64,000 bases of DNA, taken from the NCBI GenBank assembly GCA_036375715.1, contig DASVBS010000060.1, positions 248,001-312,000 on the forward strand. The letters are read 5' to 3'. This stretch comes from Longimicrobiaceae bacterium (lineage in GTDB: Bacteria; Gemmatimonadota; Gemmatimonadetes; Longimicrobiales; Longimicrobiaceae). Shown here one piece after another: positions 1-8,862 of the stretch (position 1 is its first letter; each line of letters opens with the position of its first letter). The notes below the pieces were generated by a model that saw only the letters and a program-made list of their open reading frames with translations, did no database searches and was not told the origin of the DNA. Position numbers and translations under genes: made by a program.

Positions 1-985
1 TGGCGGAGGCTGAAGTCGGGGATATGGTCCTGGGCGACGATCCCACCGTGGAGCGGCTGGAGCGTCGGATGGCGGAGGAGCTGGGGCAGGAGGCGGCGCT
101 CTTCTTTCCCAGCGGCGTGATGGCGAACCAGACCGCCGTGCTGGTGCTGGCTCGGCCGGGGACGGAAGCGGTGATCGATGCAGGTGGGCACCTGCTGAAC
201 TACGAGGAGGCAGCAGCGCGGCGTGGGCAGGGGTTCAGCTGCGCGGAGTGCAGACGCGAGATGGGTTGCTGGAGGCGAGCCAGGTGAAGGCAGCGATCCG
301 GCCGCGCTCGCCGCATGTGGTCCAGACGTCGCTGCTCTGCCTGGAGAACACGCACAACGCGGCGGGTGGTCGCGTGCTCCCGGTGGAGCGCATGCGGGAG
401 CTGGTGGAGGTGGCGCGAGAGCACGGTGTGGCGGTGCACCTGGACGGCGCGCGGCTCCCGAATGCAGCGGTCGCGACCGGGCGGAGGATGCGCGACTGGG
501 CAGAGCAGGCGGATACGGTGATGGTGGCGTTCACCAAGGGGCTCGGAGCGCCGGTGGGGGCGGTGCTGGCGGGGTCGGCGGAGCGGATGGAGAGCGCGAG
601 GCGGATCCGGCGGCGGCTAGGCGGGGGGATGCGGCAAGCAGGCGTGCTGGCGGCCGCGGCGCTGTACGGGCTGGATCATCATTTCGCGGCGCTGGCCGAG
701 GATCACCGGCGGGCCCGTCGGTTGGCGCAGCGGGTGCGCCACGTCCCTGGCCTGGTGGTGGAGGAGCCGGAGACGAACATCGTCATGCTGGACCTGGAGG
801 AGGCCGATGCGCTCAGCGTGCTGGATGCCCTTCACGCGGAAGGAGTGTGGATGACGCAGTTCGGCCCTCGGCGCCTGCGCGCAGTGCTGCATCGAGACGT
901 GGACGATGCGGGGGTCGAGCGGGCGGCAGAGGCAATCGAGGCGGTGATGACTTCCGTGCTTGCGTCGGTCTCCGGATCTTCGTAA
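1..985 (+). pseudogene. ltaE: Threonine aldolase family gene, 5' cut by window edge, internal frameshift
   Basis: PLP-dependent beta-eliminating lyase of the low-specificity L-threonine aldolase family, which cleaves threonine or allo-threonine to glycine and acetaldehyde. The first part is read in frame 3 from the window edge (VGDMVLGDDPTVERLE, then FPSGVMANQTA). The rest is in frame 2 (LCLENTHNAAGGRVLP, HLDGARLPNAAVA), with the PLP lysine in FTKGLGAPVG. The frames meet at about 210-220, in the stretch gcagcagcgcggcg. Adding one G there restores AAAAAWAGVQL, which matches the family, so a single-base deletion is the simplest explanation. Stop TAA is at 983-985. It could be a true pseudogene or a sequencing error. 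The family call is secure; the broken state is seen but its cause is not. Confidence 0.85.
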
Positions 986-988
986 TTT
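960..988 (+). promoter_or_regulatory. Predicted recA promoter
   Basis: TTGCGT (960-965), 17-base spacer, TAATTT (983-988). It overlaps the end of the aldolase gene and would start transcription near 995, about 70 bases before recA. The spacing matches the other promoters in this window. Confidence 0.5.
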
Positions 989-997
989 GTTCGGGAA

Positions 998-1013
998 TTC
1001 GCCGGCTGGCGAA
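998..1013 (+). promoter_or_regulatory. Inverted repeat at recA start site, possible SOS operator
   Basis: TTCGCC-ggct-GGCGAA is a perfect 6+6 inverted repeat just downstream of the predicted recA start site. The position suits a repressor such as LexA, but it does not match a LexA box I know. The role is inferred from position only. Confidence 0.3.
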
Positions 1014-1063
1014 CCTCCGGGAGCGCCAATGGGCGTGCCGCTACCCGCAGCCGAAGAGGACCC

Positions 1064-2122
1064 ATGGTCATGGTTGAAGTCAGTGAAGACAAGAAGAAAG
1101 CGCTGAACGTAGCGGTTGCGCAGATCGAGAAGGCGCACGGCAAGGGGTCGATCATGCGGTTGGGGGTGGACGGCCCGAAGGTGCAGGTCGCCGCAATCCC
1201 TACCGGCGCGATCAATCTGGACGCGGCGATCGGAATCGGGGGGATCCCTCGGGGCCGGATCACGGAGATCTATGGCCCGGAGTCCTCGGGGAAGACGACG
1301 CTCTGCCTGCACGTGATCGCCAACGCGCAGCGCGCGGGGGGAATCGCCGCCTTCATCGACGCGGAGCACGCGCTGGACATCCAGTACGGCCGCAAGCTCG
1401 GCGTCGATGCCGACAACCTGCTCGTCTCGCAACCGGATACGGGTGAACAGGCGCTGGAGATCGCGGAGACGCTGGTGCGCAGCAACGCGATCGACGTGCT
1501 GGTGATCGACTCGGTGGCGGCACTGGTGCCGCGGGCGGAGATCGAGGGGGAGATGGGCGACAGCCACGTCGGCCTCCAGGCGCGCCTGATGAGCCAGGCT
1601 CTGCGCAAGCTCACCGGGGCCATCAATCGGTCGCAGTGCGCCGTCATCTTCACCAACCAGATCCGTGAGAAGATCGGGGTGATGTTCGGCAACCCCGAGA
1701 CGACCACCGGCGGGCGTGCGCTGAAGTTCTACGCCTCGCTGCGCATGGACATCCGCCGCATCGGCGCCATCAAGGATCGGGACGAGCTGGTCGGCAACAA
1801 GACCCGGGTGAAGATCGTCAAGAACAAGGTCGCGCCCCCCTTCAAGCAGGCGGACTTCGACATCATGTTCAACGTCGGGATCGACCACTACGGGATCCTC
1901 GTGGACGTCGGCGTCGAAGCGGACATCATCCAGAAGTCCGGCGCCTGGTTCTCGTACGGAGACGTCCGGCTGGGGCAGGGGCGCGAGAACGCCAAGGCCT
2001 TCCTGCAGGAGAACCCGCCGCTCGCGCAGGAGATCGAGGCGCGGGTGAAGGAGGTCCTCGGCATCCGCGGTGGGCCCGCCGCCACGGATGACGGACCCTC
2101 GGCGGGTCCGCTCGACGACTGA
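1064..2122 (+). CDS. recA: Recombinase RecA
   Basis: RecA forms ATP-dependent filaments on single-stranded DNA, drives homologous strand exchange and triggers LexA self-cleavage. The product has 352 residues, a usual length. Walker A is GPESSGKTT at about 71-79, Walker B is [11 protein letters not shown], the loop L1 region is [22 protein letters not shown] in two blocks, and L2 is [10 protein letters not shown]. The C-terminus is acidic ([13 protein letters not shown]), as in other RecA proteins. Two ATGs lie 6 bases apart (1064 and 1070); the first is used here, with gaagagga upstream as ribosome site. It has its own promoter in the previous gene and a strong hairpin after the stop, so it is probably monocistronic. 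No recX follows. Confidence 0.98.
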   Translation: MVMVEVSEDKKKALNVAVAQIEKAHGKGSIMRLGVDGPKVQVAAIPTGAINLDAAIGIGGIPRGRITEIYGPESSGKTTLCLHVIANAQRAGGIAAFIDAEHALDIQYGRKLGVDADNLLVSQPDTGEQALEIAETLVRSNAIDVLVIDSVAALVPRAEIEGEMGDSHVGLQARLMSQALRKLTGAINRSQCAVIFTNQIREKIGVMFGNPETTTGGRALKFYASLRMDIRRIGAIKDRDELVGNKTRVKIVKNKVAPPFKQADFDIMFNVGIDHYGILVDVGVEADIIQKSGAWFSYGDVRLGQGRENAKAFLQENPPLAQEIEARVKEVLGIRGGPAATDDGPSAGPLDD

Positions 2123-2157
2123 TCGCGCTCCGCGATTCAAGAAGCTTCGGTATCGAT

Positions 2158-2195
2158 ACCAAACGGCGCCCCGCTCCGACGGGGCGCCGTTTGGT
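2158..2195 (+). terminator. Strong hairpin terminator after recA
   Basis: A perfect 16-bp stem (2158-2173 with 2180-2195) has a 6-base loop ctccga and is followed by tcttg. It begins 35 bases after the recA stop. The T-tract is short, but the stem is long and GC-rich. Confidence 0.8.
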
Positions 2196-2204
2196 TCTTG
2201 AGGC

Positions 2205-2400
2205 AGGGACTCGTCTCCAAGCGTGGACTTCGCCTTCGGTGGGAATCTCGTCTCGAGCAGGGATCTCGTGTTCGAGCGGCTTTGTCCTTTGGATAGGGAG
2301 CCGTTGTCTTCGATTGGGGGCGCCGTTGTGTTCAGGCGTCACCGTTTGTCGTCACTGGGCGGGGCGCCTTTGTCTTTGCGGGAGCCGCACCCTGAGTTCC
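2205..2400 (+). repeat. Degenerate tandem repeat, about 20-base units, between recA and alaS
   Basis: The 290-base gap between the recA terminator and alaS holds no convincing gene. It contains a loose series of units of about 18-23 bases, for example ATCTCGTCT-CGAGCAGGG then ATCTCGTGTTCGAGCGG, followed by GCCGTTGTCTTCGATTGG, GCCGTTGTGTTCAGG, ACCGTTTGTCGTCACTGG and GCCTTTGTCTTTGCGGG. It lies upstream of the predicted alaS promoter, so it is probably not in the alaS leader. Function unknown. Confidence 0.45.
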
Positions 2401-2422
2401 GAGCTTCCGGGGGAGTCACACC

Positions 2423-2452
2423 TTGAGCCGCAAGTGGCGCGCGAGTTATGTT
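2423..2452 (+). promoter_or_regulatory. Predicted alaS promoter
   Basis: TTGAGC (2423-2428), 18-base spacer, TATGTT (2447-2452). Transcription would start about 28 bases before the alaS ATG. Confidence 0.45.
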
Positions 2453-2486
2453 ATCGGACTCGACATTCCCATGCTCCCGCAAATAC

Positions 2487-5129
2487 ATGCGCGCCGACGA
2501 GATCCGTTCCCGCTTTCTCGATTATTTCGCCCGGCAGGGTCACGAAGTCGTCCCCTCGTCGCCCCTCGTGCCGGCCGATGATCCCACGCTGCTCTTCACC
2601 AACGCGGGGATGGTGCAGTTCAAGCGCGTCTTTCTCGGCCTCGAGAAGCTCCCCTACACCCGTGCAACCACCTCGCAGAAGTGCGTGCGCGCGGGCGGCA
2701 AGCACAACGACCTGGAGCAGGTGGGGTTCACCGCTCGGCATCACACCTTCTTCGAGATGCTGGGGAACTTCTCCTTCGGCGACTACTTCAAGCGCGACGC
2801 GATTCGCTTCGCCTGGGAGTTCCTCACCGTCGAGCTGGGGATGCCGCCCGAGAAGCTGTGGGTTACCGTCCACTACTCCGACGATGAGGCGGCGCAGCTC
2901 TGGGAGGAGATCGCGGGGATATCTCCAACGAGGATCTTCCGGCTGGGCGACAAGGACAACTTCTGGCAGATGGCTGAAACGGGGCCCTGCGGTCCCTGCT
3001 CGGAGATTCACTACGATCTCCGGCCGGAGGGGGAGGTGGGGAGCCCGATCGGTCTGGAGGAGTTCGTCGAGCGTGGTGACCGGGGCGAGTTCCTGGAAAT
3101 CTGGAACCTCGTCTTCATGCAGTTCGACCGCGACGCCGACGGTGAGCTTCATCCGCTCCCGGCGCCGTCCATCGACACGGGTGCAGGGCTCGAGCGGATT
3201 GCCTCGGTCATGCAGGGGGTGCGGTCGAACTACGACACCGACCTGTTCAAGCCGCTGATCCTCGCCGCGGCCGACCGGATCGGCATCCCCTACGAAGCCG
3301 AGAGTCCGCAGGGGGTGAGCTACCGGGTGCTCGCCGACCACGCACGCGCGACCGCCTTCCTCCTGGCCGACGGAGTGTACCCCTCCAACGAGGGGCACGG
3401 CTACGTGCTCCGGCGCATTCTCCGTCGGGCGGTGCGCCACGCATGGCTCCTCGGTCGGCGCGAGCCGACGCTGGTCCACGTGGTCGAGTCGGTGATCGAG
3501 CGGATGTCCGACGTGTACCCCGAGCTGCTGGCCCGGCGGGATCACCTGCTGCGTACGACCCGAGCGGAGGAGGAGCGCTTCCTCTCGACCATCGACGAGG
3601 GGATGAAGCGCTTCGATGAGATCGCGCCGCCAGGCGGATCAGGCACCCTCTCCGGTCAGGATGTCTTCCGCCTGTACGATACGTACGGCTTCCCGCTCGA
3701 TCTCACCGAGCTGATGGCCGTGGAGCGCGGGTACACTGTTGATATCGCCGGATTCGAAAATGAGCTCGAGCGTCAGCGGGAGCGCTCTCGGCAGGACCGG
3801 GCGGCGGCGGGCATCGGTATGGGAGACGATCTCGCCGACGGCTGGGTAGAGCTCGAGCCCGGGGCCGAGCAGGAATTCGTTGCCTATCGCGCCACCTCGG
3901 TCGAGACCGACGTGATTGCCTATCGCGAGGCGCCCGGAGTAGGGGATGCGCGGACGGCACTGCGCCTTCGGGAGAACCCCTTCTACGCCGAGAGCGGAGG
4001 CCAGATCTCTGACACCGGCCATATCATCGGCGAGGGTTGGCGGATGCGCGTGGACGAAGTGCGCAAGGTGGGCGGGCAGATCGCTGTGCTCGGTCCCATC
4101 GAAGGCGAGTTCCGTCCGGGGCGGGTGCGCGCCGAGGTGGAGGAACCCGTCCGCCGGGACACCGAGCGGAACCACACCGCCACGCACCTGCTGCACGCCG
4201 CACTCCGCCGGGTTCTGGGCGACCATGTCCTGCAGCAGGGCTCGCTGGTCGCTCCCGACCGCCTGCGCTTCGACTTCCTGCACACCGGGCCGATGACCCC
4301 CGAGCAGATCAATGAAGTCGAACGGCTGGTCAACGAGGCGATCTGGGCGAACTACGAGGTCTGCACCCACCAGCTCCCCTACGCCGAGGCGATCAAGCGG
4401 GGAGCCATGGCGCTCTTCAGCGAGAAGTACGGCGACGTGGTGCGGGTGGTAGAGGTGCCGGGTGTCTCGATGGAGCTCTGCGGCGGCACGCATGTGCGGA
4501 CGACTGGCCAGATCGGGGCGTTCCGCATCGTCTCCGAGACAGGCGTGGCGGCGGGAGTGCGGCGCGTCGAGGCGGTGACCGGACCCGAGGCCTATGCGCG
4601 GGCTCTCGAAGATCGCCAGACCCTTCGCGAGCTAGCGACAATCCTGCGCACCCGCGAGTCGAACCTCGTCCAGCGGGCCACTTCGCTAGTGGAGGAGAAC
4701 CGTGAGCTGCAGCGCCAGCTCGAGCGGGCGCGAGCGGCTGGCGGGGCCGACCGGGTGGCGGAAATGATTGCCGCCGCGCGGGAGGTGGACGGCGTGCGCG
4801 TCGTCACCGCCGAGGTGGAGCTCGAGGGCGCGGAGGAAGGAAGGCAGCTGGGAGACCAGCTGCGCAGCCGGCTGGGCAGCGGAGTCGCCGTGGTAGCGGC
4901 GCGGCCGGGAGGGCGGGCCGCGCTCTACGCGGTGGCCACCGACGACCTCATCCAGCGGGGCGTTCGCGCGGACACCCTGGTCCGCGAGGTGGCGGCGGCC
5001 GTGGGCGGCAAGGGCGGAGGAAGGCCGCACCTGGCGCAGGCGGGGATATCCGACCCGGATCGGCTGCCTGAAGCGCTCGATCGCGTGGACGAGATCGTGC
5101 GCGGTCTTCTCGCCGGCGCACCGGCTTGA
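2487..5129 (+). CDS. alaS: Alanine--tRNA ligase
   Basis: Charges tRNA-Ala with alanine and clears mischarged Ser/Gly-tRNA-Ala. The product is 880 residues, the normal length. The N-terminal class II core begins MRADEIRSRFLDYFARQGH and includes TNAGMVQFK, RAGGKHNDLEQVG and HHTFFEMLGNFSFGDYFK. The editing domain carries the zinc/editing ligands HTATH (about 563-567) and CGGTH (about 665-669). The C-terminal DHHA1 domain ends GGKGGGRPHLAQAG. The ATG at 2487 is chosen over 2448 because family members start at the RADEIR segment; no strong ribosome site is visible at either. It is first in a run of genes that overlap by a few bases. Confidence 0.97.
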   Translation: MRADEIRSRFLDYFARQGHEVVPSSPLVPADDPTLLFTNAGMVQFKRVFLGLEKLPYTRATTSQKCVRAGGKHNDLEQVGFTARHHTFFEMLGNFSFGDYFKRDAIRFAWEFLTVELGMPPEKLWVTVHYSDDEAAQLWEEIAGISPTRIFRLGDKDNFWQMAETGPCGPCSEIHYDLRPEGEVGSPIGLEEFVERGDRGEFLEIWNLVFMQFDRDADGELHPLPAPSIDTGAGLERIASVMQGVRSNYDTDLFKPLILAAADRIGIPYEAESPQGVSYRVLADHARATAFLLADGVYPSNEGHGYVLRRILRRAVRHAWLLGRREPTLVHVVESVIERMSDVYPELLARRDHLLRTTRAEEERFLSTIDEGMKRFDEIAPPGGSGTLSGQDVFRLYDTYGFPLDLTELMAVERGYTVDIAGFENELERQRERSRQDRAAAGIGMGDDLADGWVELEPGAEQEFVAYRATSVETDVIAYREAPGVGDARTALRLRENPFYAESGGQISDTGHIIGEGWRMRVDEVRKVGGQIAVLGPIEGEFRPGRVRAEVEEPVRRDTERNHTATHLLHAALRRVLGDHVLQQGSLVAPDRLRFDFLHTGPMTPEQINEVERLVNEAIWANYEVCTHQLPYAEAIKRGAMALFSEKYGDVVRVVEVPGVSMELCGGTHVRTTGQIGAFRIVSETGVAAGVRRVEAVTGPEAYARALEDRQTLRELATILRTRESNLVQRATSLVEENRELQRQLERARAAGGADRVAEMIAAAREVDGVRVVTAEVELEGAEEGRQLGDQLRSRLGSGVAVVAARPGGRAALYAVATDDLIQRGVRADTLVREVAAAVGGKGGGRPHLAQAGISDPDRLPEALDRVDEIVRGLLAGAPA

Positions 5130-5428
5130 GCACCGCCGAGAACTGGCTCCGCTCGCGCGTCGGGAAGGTGCCTCCGAGCCTGCTGGAGTGCATGGTGAAA
5201 GCCCTGCCGCAGGAGGCGAGCGGCACTCCCGAGGCGCTGGTCGACGGAGCCCTTCACCTCTACGACCAGGTGGTGCGCGGCAGCGGTGGCCGGGAGGATG
5301 CGCTGCCGCTTCTCGCGGCCGATGCCCTGTTCACCCACGCGTTCGAGGCGCAGGCGACGTTTGCGCCGGATCAAATCGACGATCTGGTGGCGCGCTGTGA
5401 GCGCAGGCTGGGAGAACTCCTACCATGA
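5126..5428 (+). CDS. Small conserved-looking protein of unknown function, coupled to alaS
   Basis: A 100-residue protein whose TTG start overlaps the alaS stop by 4 bases and whose own stop overlaps the next start in the same way. That indicates translational coupling and supports it as a real gene. It looks all-helical and soluble, beginning STAENWLRSRVGKVPPSLLECMVKALP, and has no signal peptide, membrane segment or known motif. A single cysteine occurs near residue 22. I do not recognise the family. The alternative start at the internal Met (5192) would lose the most regular part. Confidence 0.7.
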   Translation: MSTAENWLRSRVGKVPPSLLECMVKALPQEASGTPEALVDGALHLYDQVVRGSGGREDALPLLAADALFTHAFEAQATFAPDQIDDLVARCERRLGELLP

Positions 5429-5844
5429 CGGAAACGTCGGTCGCAAACCTGGAGGCACTGCGGGCGGCAGAGAAGGAGCAGGCGATGCGTTATCGGGGCC
5501 TCGCCGTGCTCGCGGAAGAGCGCGGTGATCCTGCAACCGCTCAGCGACTCCACGACCTTCACGCCGACGAGCAGCACCACCTCTCTCGACTCACCGCTCG
5601 GCTCATCGAGCTGGGGATCACCCCTGCCGATCTGCCCGTCTCTATGGGGCGCAACGCCGACCACGAGCTCGATGGATGGGAGGCGCGGGCCAGGCAGTGG
5701 GAGGCGGAGGAGGTCGACCGCTACGAGAAGCTCCTGACCAGAGGGAGAGAGCTGGATCCCACGACCCGCGCCCTCGCCGAATCCATTCTCGAGGTCGAGC
5801 GGCACCACGCCGAGCACCTGTCGGGAAAGTGGACGCTGGCCTGA
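5425..5844 (+). CDS. Ferritin-like/rubrerythrin-like four-helix protein
   Basis: A 139-residue, nearly all-helical protein with paired Glu and His residues in a ferritin-like pattern: AEKEQAMRYRGLAVLAEERGD, LHADEQHHLSRL, and near the end LAESILEVERHHAEHL. These resemble the E...ExxH ligands of di-iron rubrerythrin-type proteins, so a metal-binding oxidoreductase or iron-handling role is plausible but not proven. It lacks the C-terminal rubredoxin domain. Its ATG overlaps the previous stop (ATGA), and its end overlaps the asparaginase start. Fold call is moderate; function is open. Confidence 0.65.
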   Translation: MTETSVANLEALRAAEKEQAMRYRGLAVLAEERGDPATAQRLHDLHADEQHHLSRLTARLIELGITPADLPVSMGRNADHELDGWEARARQWEAEEVDRYEKLLTRGRELDPTTRALAESILEVERHHAEHLSGKWTLA

Positions 5845-6884
5845 CCGAGCCACCCGGCGACCCCTCCGCGCCGGACAACCCCCTCTCGCGCGCCACGCGA
5901 AACCCTCCTTCGCGACCCCACCTCGTTCTCTTCGCCACCGGCGGCACGATCTCCATGCGCAGCGACCCCGATGCGGGCGGTGCGCGCCCCTACCTTACCG
6001 GCGAGGAAATCCTCGCCCGCGTCCCGGGTTGGGAGGAGGTCGCCGAGATCGAGGTGCGCGAATTCGGGCGCTACCCTGGTCCCCACATGACCATCGAGCG
6101 CATGTGGGCGCTGCGTGCGGCCATTCTGGAAGCGATCGCCGCCGGAGCCCAGGGGATCGTCGTCACTCACGGCACCGACACCATCGAGGAGACCGTCTAC
6201 CTGCTCGATCGCTCGTTGCCACCGGAGATTCCCGTGACGGTCACGGGGGCGATGAGGAACATTTCGGAGCTGTCCTGGGACGGACCCGCCAACCTGATGG
6301 CAGCCATTCGCGTGGCGGCCTCGGCGGAGGCACACGGGCGGGGTGCGATGGTGGTGATGGACGACCGGATCATCCAGGGGGCGGAGGCGGTGAAAACGCA
6401 CACCGAGGAATTCGGGACCTTCCAGTCGCCGAACTGGGGGCCGCTGGGGATCGTGGACAAGGGGGAGGTGCTCTTCTACCGTGAGTCCCGCAGAAAGCCG
6501 ACCCTCGCGCCCCCGGCGCCCGCCGTCCCGGTGGACGTGGTGAAGATCGTGGCAGGGGCGGATTCGAGGCTGATCGAGGCGAGCCTGGAGAGCGGCGCGC
6601 ACGGCGTCGTGCTCGAGGCTCTGGGCCGGGGGAACGTGCCTCCCGCCGTCATCCCCGGCATTCGCCGCTGGTTGGAAGCCGGCAAGCCGGTGGTGGTGAC
6701 CTCGCGATCCCTCCGCGGACGCGTGCTGGATACCTACGCTTACGCCGGAGGCGGGCACGAGCTGAAAGAAATGGGCGCGATCTTCGCCGATCACCTGACA
6801 GGTCAGCAAGCGCGCATCGAGCTGATGCTGGCGCTCGGCACGGGCGCACCCGACGTCCGGCCCCTCATCGAGGGGGACCGCTGA
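5829..6884 (+). CDS. ansA: L-asparaginase
   Basis: Hydrolyses asparagine to aspartate and ammonia. Both catalytic threonine motifs are present: the N-terminal FATGGTIS and the VTHGTDTIEET segment. Other family blocks are VTVTGAMRN, GPANLMAAIRVA and GVVLEALGRGNVP. There is no signal peptide, so the enzyme is probably cytoplasmic. The start must lie before FATGGTIS. The GTG at 5829 gives 351 residues and overlaps the previous gene by 16 bases, but its ribosome site is weak, so the exact start is uncertain. Its neighbour on the other strand ends 6 bases away, without a visible terminator. Confidence 0.88.
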   Translation: MDAGLTEPPGDPSAPDNPLSRATRNPPSRPHLVLFATGGTISMRSDPDAGGARPYLTGEEILARVPGWEEVAEIEVREFGRYPGPHMTIERMWALRAAILEAIAAGAQGIVVTHGTDTIEETVYLLDRSLPPEIPVTVTGAMRNISELSWDGPANLMAAIRVAASAEAHGRGAMVVMDDRIIQGAEAVKTHTEEFGTFQSPNWGPLGIVDKGEVLFYRESRRKPTLAPPAPAVPVDVVKIVAGADSRLIEASLESGAHGVVLEALGRGNVPPAVIPGIRRWLEAGKPVVVTSRSLRGRVLDTYAYAGGGHELKEMGAIFADHLTGQQARIELMLALGTGAPDVRPLIEGDR

Positions 6885-6890
6885 TTCAGT

Positions 6891-7298
6891 TCAGGCCGTC
6901 GATCCGTCCAGCTCCCACTGGCGGAAGCAGTCGTGGCCGAACTCACGGGCCGCTCGCGTCTGGTCGGGAAACCCGAAATAGTCCGTCCACCCCATCTGCA
7001 TGGCTTTCCACTTGCAATCCCAGTAGAAGCGAATCTCCTGCAGCCCGTTTCGGGTGTGGACTCGCATCTCCCCGCGGTAAAACTCGCATCCTGAGCTCCC
7101 GTCGATCTCCACCCGCTCGATCTCCAGTTCCGGGTGTTGCTCGAGCAATTTCGTGAGCGTCCGCTCGACCTTGACAGGGGGAGAGTACGGGTCGAAGGTG
7201 ACACCGTCGTTGGGTCGGTTGTCTCGGACGAACTCCCGGACTGCACGCCGGAAGCTTTCGGACGCACGCGATCGCTCCAGGAACTTCGACAGGATCAT
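6891..7298 (-). CDS. Hypothetical protein, 135 aa
   Basis: A soluble 135-residue protein with no signal or membrane segment. It starts MILSKFLERSRASESFRRAVREFVRDNRPN and has an alpha/beta look, with GSSGCEFYRGEMRVHTRNG and an aromatic stretch IRFYWDCKWKAMQMGWTDYFGFPDQ. I do not recognise the family. A good promoter lies in the divergent gap, which supports it as a real gene. It converges on the asparaginase gene. Confidence 0.65.
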   Translation of the reverse strand: MILSKFLERSRASESFRRAVREFVRDNRPNDGVTFDPYSPPVKVERTLTKLLEQHPELEIERVEIDGSSGCEFYRGEMRVHTRNGLQEIRFYWDCKWKAMQMGWTDYFGFPDQTRAAREFGHDCFRQWELDGSTA

Positions 7299-7328
7299 AG
7301 GCCTCTTGAACGATGTGGGTGATCCTGA

Positions 7329-7357
7329 AATCTAGCTAATATTCCGCTGGATGCCAA
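7329..7357 (-). promoter_or_regulatory. Predicted promoter for the 135-aa hypothetical gene
   Basis: On the reverse strand: TTGGCA (7352-7357), 17-base spacer, TAGATT (7329-7334). Start of transcription would be about 25 bases upstream of the ATG. The rest of the divergent gap up to cca shows no equally good forward promoter. Confidence 0.5.
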
Positions 7358-7412
7358 CCGCTAATGCTTTGATACGGTTCTGCTTGACGCTTGTGAGGGT
7401 GGGGCGGAACTG

Positions 7413-8756
7413 ATGGATATCGTGGATCTTCGACCCCCTCCGGAGGTGCGACGCATCGCGCGCCGACTGGAGGGGGCCGGATTTGAGACCTGGGCGGTGG
7501 GTGGAGCGGTGCGGGACGCGTTACGCGGGGAGGCTCCCGAGGACTGGGACCTGACCACCGCCGCGCGGCCGGCGGACGTTCGGCGCCTGTTCAAGCGAAC
7601 CGTACCGATCGGCATCGAGCACGGTACTGTAGGGGTGCTGGGCAAGGACGGGCACCTCTACGAGGTGACGACCTTCCGGCGGGACGTGGAGACGTTCGGC
7701 CGCCGCGCCCGGGTCGCCTTCGCCGACTCGCTCGACGAAGACCTGGAGCGACGGGACTTCACCATCAATGCGGTCGCGTGGAACCCGCTTTCGGGGGAGC
7801 TGCGGGATCCGCACGGCGGCGCGGAAGATCTGCGCAGAGGCGTCCTCCGCACGGTGGGGGATCCGGCCGAGCGCTTTGCCGAGGATCGGTTGCGGGTGCT
7901 GAGGGCGCTACGCTTCGCGGGCCGCTTCGACCTCGAGATCGACGAGGCAACCTGGCGGGATCTGGTGGCGTCCGCGGATCGACTCGGAAACCTGTCCGCT
8001 GAGCGGATCCGCGAGGAGCTCTATAAGGTCCTCGGGGGGCAGGAGCCCCCCTCGCGCACACTGCGGCTCTACGAGCGATCGGGGGTGCTTGCCGCCCTGT
8101 ATCCCGAGTTGCAGGCGTGCGTGGGCTGTAAGGACGCGTCGGGGAGGGACCTCTGGGAGGTGCAGCTGTCCACGGTGGACGCGATTCCGTACCACCGGAT
8201 GGTACTACGGCTCGCTGGCCTGCTGCATCTGGTAGGCTGGCCGGCTACCGACGACCCTAGCGAGGTCGAGCAGGAGGGGGTGCCCGCCTACGCCGCAGTC
8301 GGAGGCACGATTGCCTGGCGGCTGATGCGGCGCCTCAAGGCATCCAACGCCGATTCCGACCGGGTTGCGCACCTGGTGGCCCAGCACGCTGTCATCCCTG
8401 GGCCGGATGCGCCGGACGTGGACGTGCGGCGTTGGCTGCGGCGGGTCGGCCTGGATCACTATCGCGACGTGCTGCGTCTGCGCCGCGCTATCACGATTGC
8501 CCGCGAAGGAGAAGGCTCCGAGGAGTTGCTGCAGGCGGCGCGGCACATTCGCGCGGTGGTCCGCGCCAGGCCCGCTCTCTCCGTCCAGGACCTGGCCATC
8601 GGGGGAAACGAGCTTCGTGCCGCCGGCATTCCCGCTGGTCCGCTCTACGGCGAGATCCTGCGCGACCTGCTGGAGCGCGTGACCGAGGAGCCGGCTCTCA
8701 ATACTCCCGAGCGGCTGATCGCCATCGTCCAGGAGTGGCAGCAGGACAGAGAGTAA
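7413..8756 (+). CDS. cca: tRNA nucleotidyltransferase / poly(A) polymerase family
   Basis: Class II nucleotidyltransferase with the head motif WAVGGAVRDALRG and the metal-binding acidic pair in EDWDLTT. The next block is LERRDFTINAVAWNPLSGELRDPHGG, then the neck RFAEDRLRVLRALRFAGRF, which recognises CTP/ATP and tRNA. It adds or repairs the CCA end; the single tRNA gene in this window does not encode CCA, which fits. The length of 447 residues is normal. The C-terminal half is helical and I see no clear HD phosphohydrolase motif. A poly(A) polymerase role (pcnB) cannot be excluded from sequence. Ribosome site: ggggcgga. Confidence 0.88.
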   Translation: MDIVDLRPPPEVRRIARRLEGAGFETWAVGGAVRDALRGEAPEDWDLTTAARPADVRRLFKRTVPIGIEHGTVGVLGKDGHLYEVTTFRRDVETFGRRARVAFADSLDEDLERRDFTINAVAWNPLSGELRDPHGGAEDLRRGVLRTVGDPAERFAEDRLRVLRALRFAGRFDLEIDEATWRDLVASADRLGNLSAERIREELYKVLGGQEPPSRTLRLYERSGVLAALYPELQACVGCKDASGRDLWEVQLSTVDAIPYHRMVLRLAGLLHLVGWPATDDPSEVEQEGVPAYAAVGGTIAWRLMRRLKASNADSDRVAHLVAQHAVIPGPDAPDVDVRRWLRRVGLDHYRDVLRLRRAITIAREGEGSEELLQAARHIRAVVRARPALSVQDLAIGGNELRAAGIPAGPLYGEILRDLLERVTEEPALNTPERLIAIVQEWQQDRE

Positions 8757-8862
8757 CCCATCGAACCCCAGCCGTCTCGAGATTCGTCGCGCCGGTCCAC
8801 GCCACCTGCACGAAATCGCCCCTACGGGCTGATCTCCTGCCGTGCCGCGGAAAGAACCCTCC

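Noticed and set aside
2191-3258. A long forward frame over the alaS leader and start
   Set aside because: It runs out of frame through alaS and gives Ser/Arg-rich sequence; alaS itself is certain.
7384-7412. TTGACG as -35 of a cca promoter
   Set aside because: A 17-base spacer leads to gaactg right at the start codon, which is not a -10.
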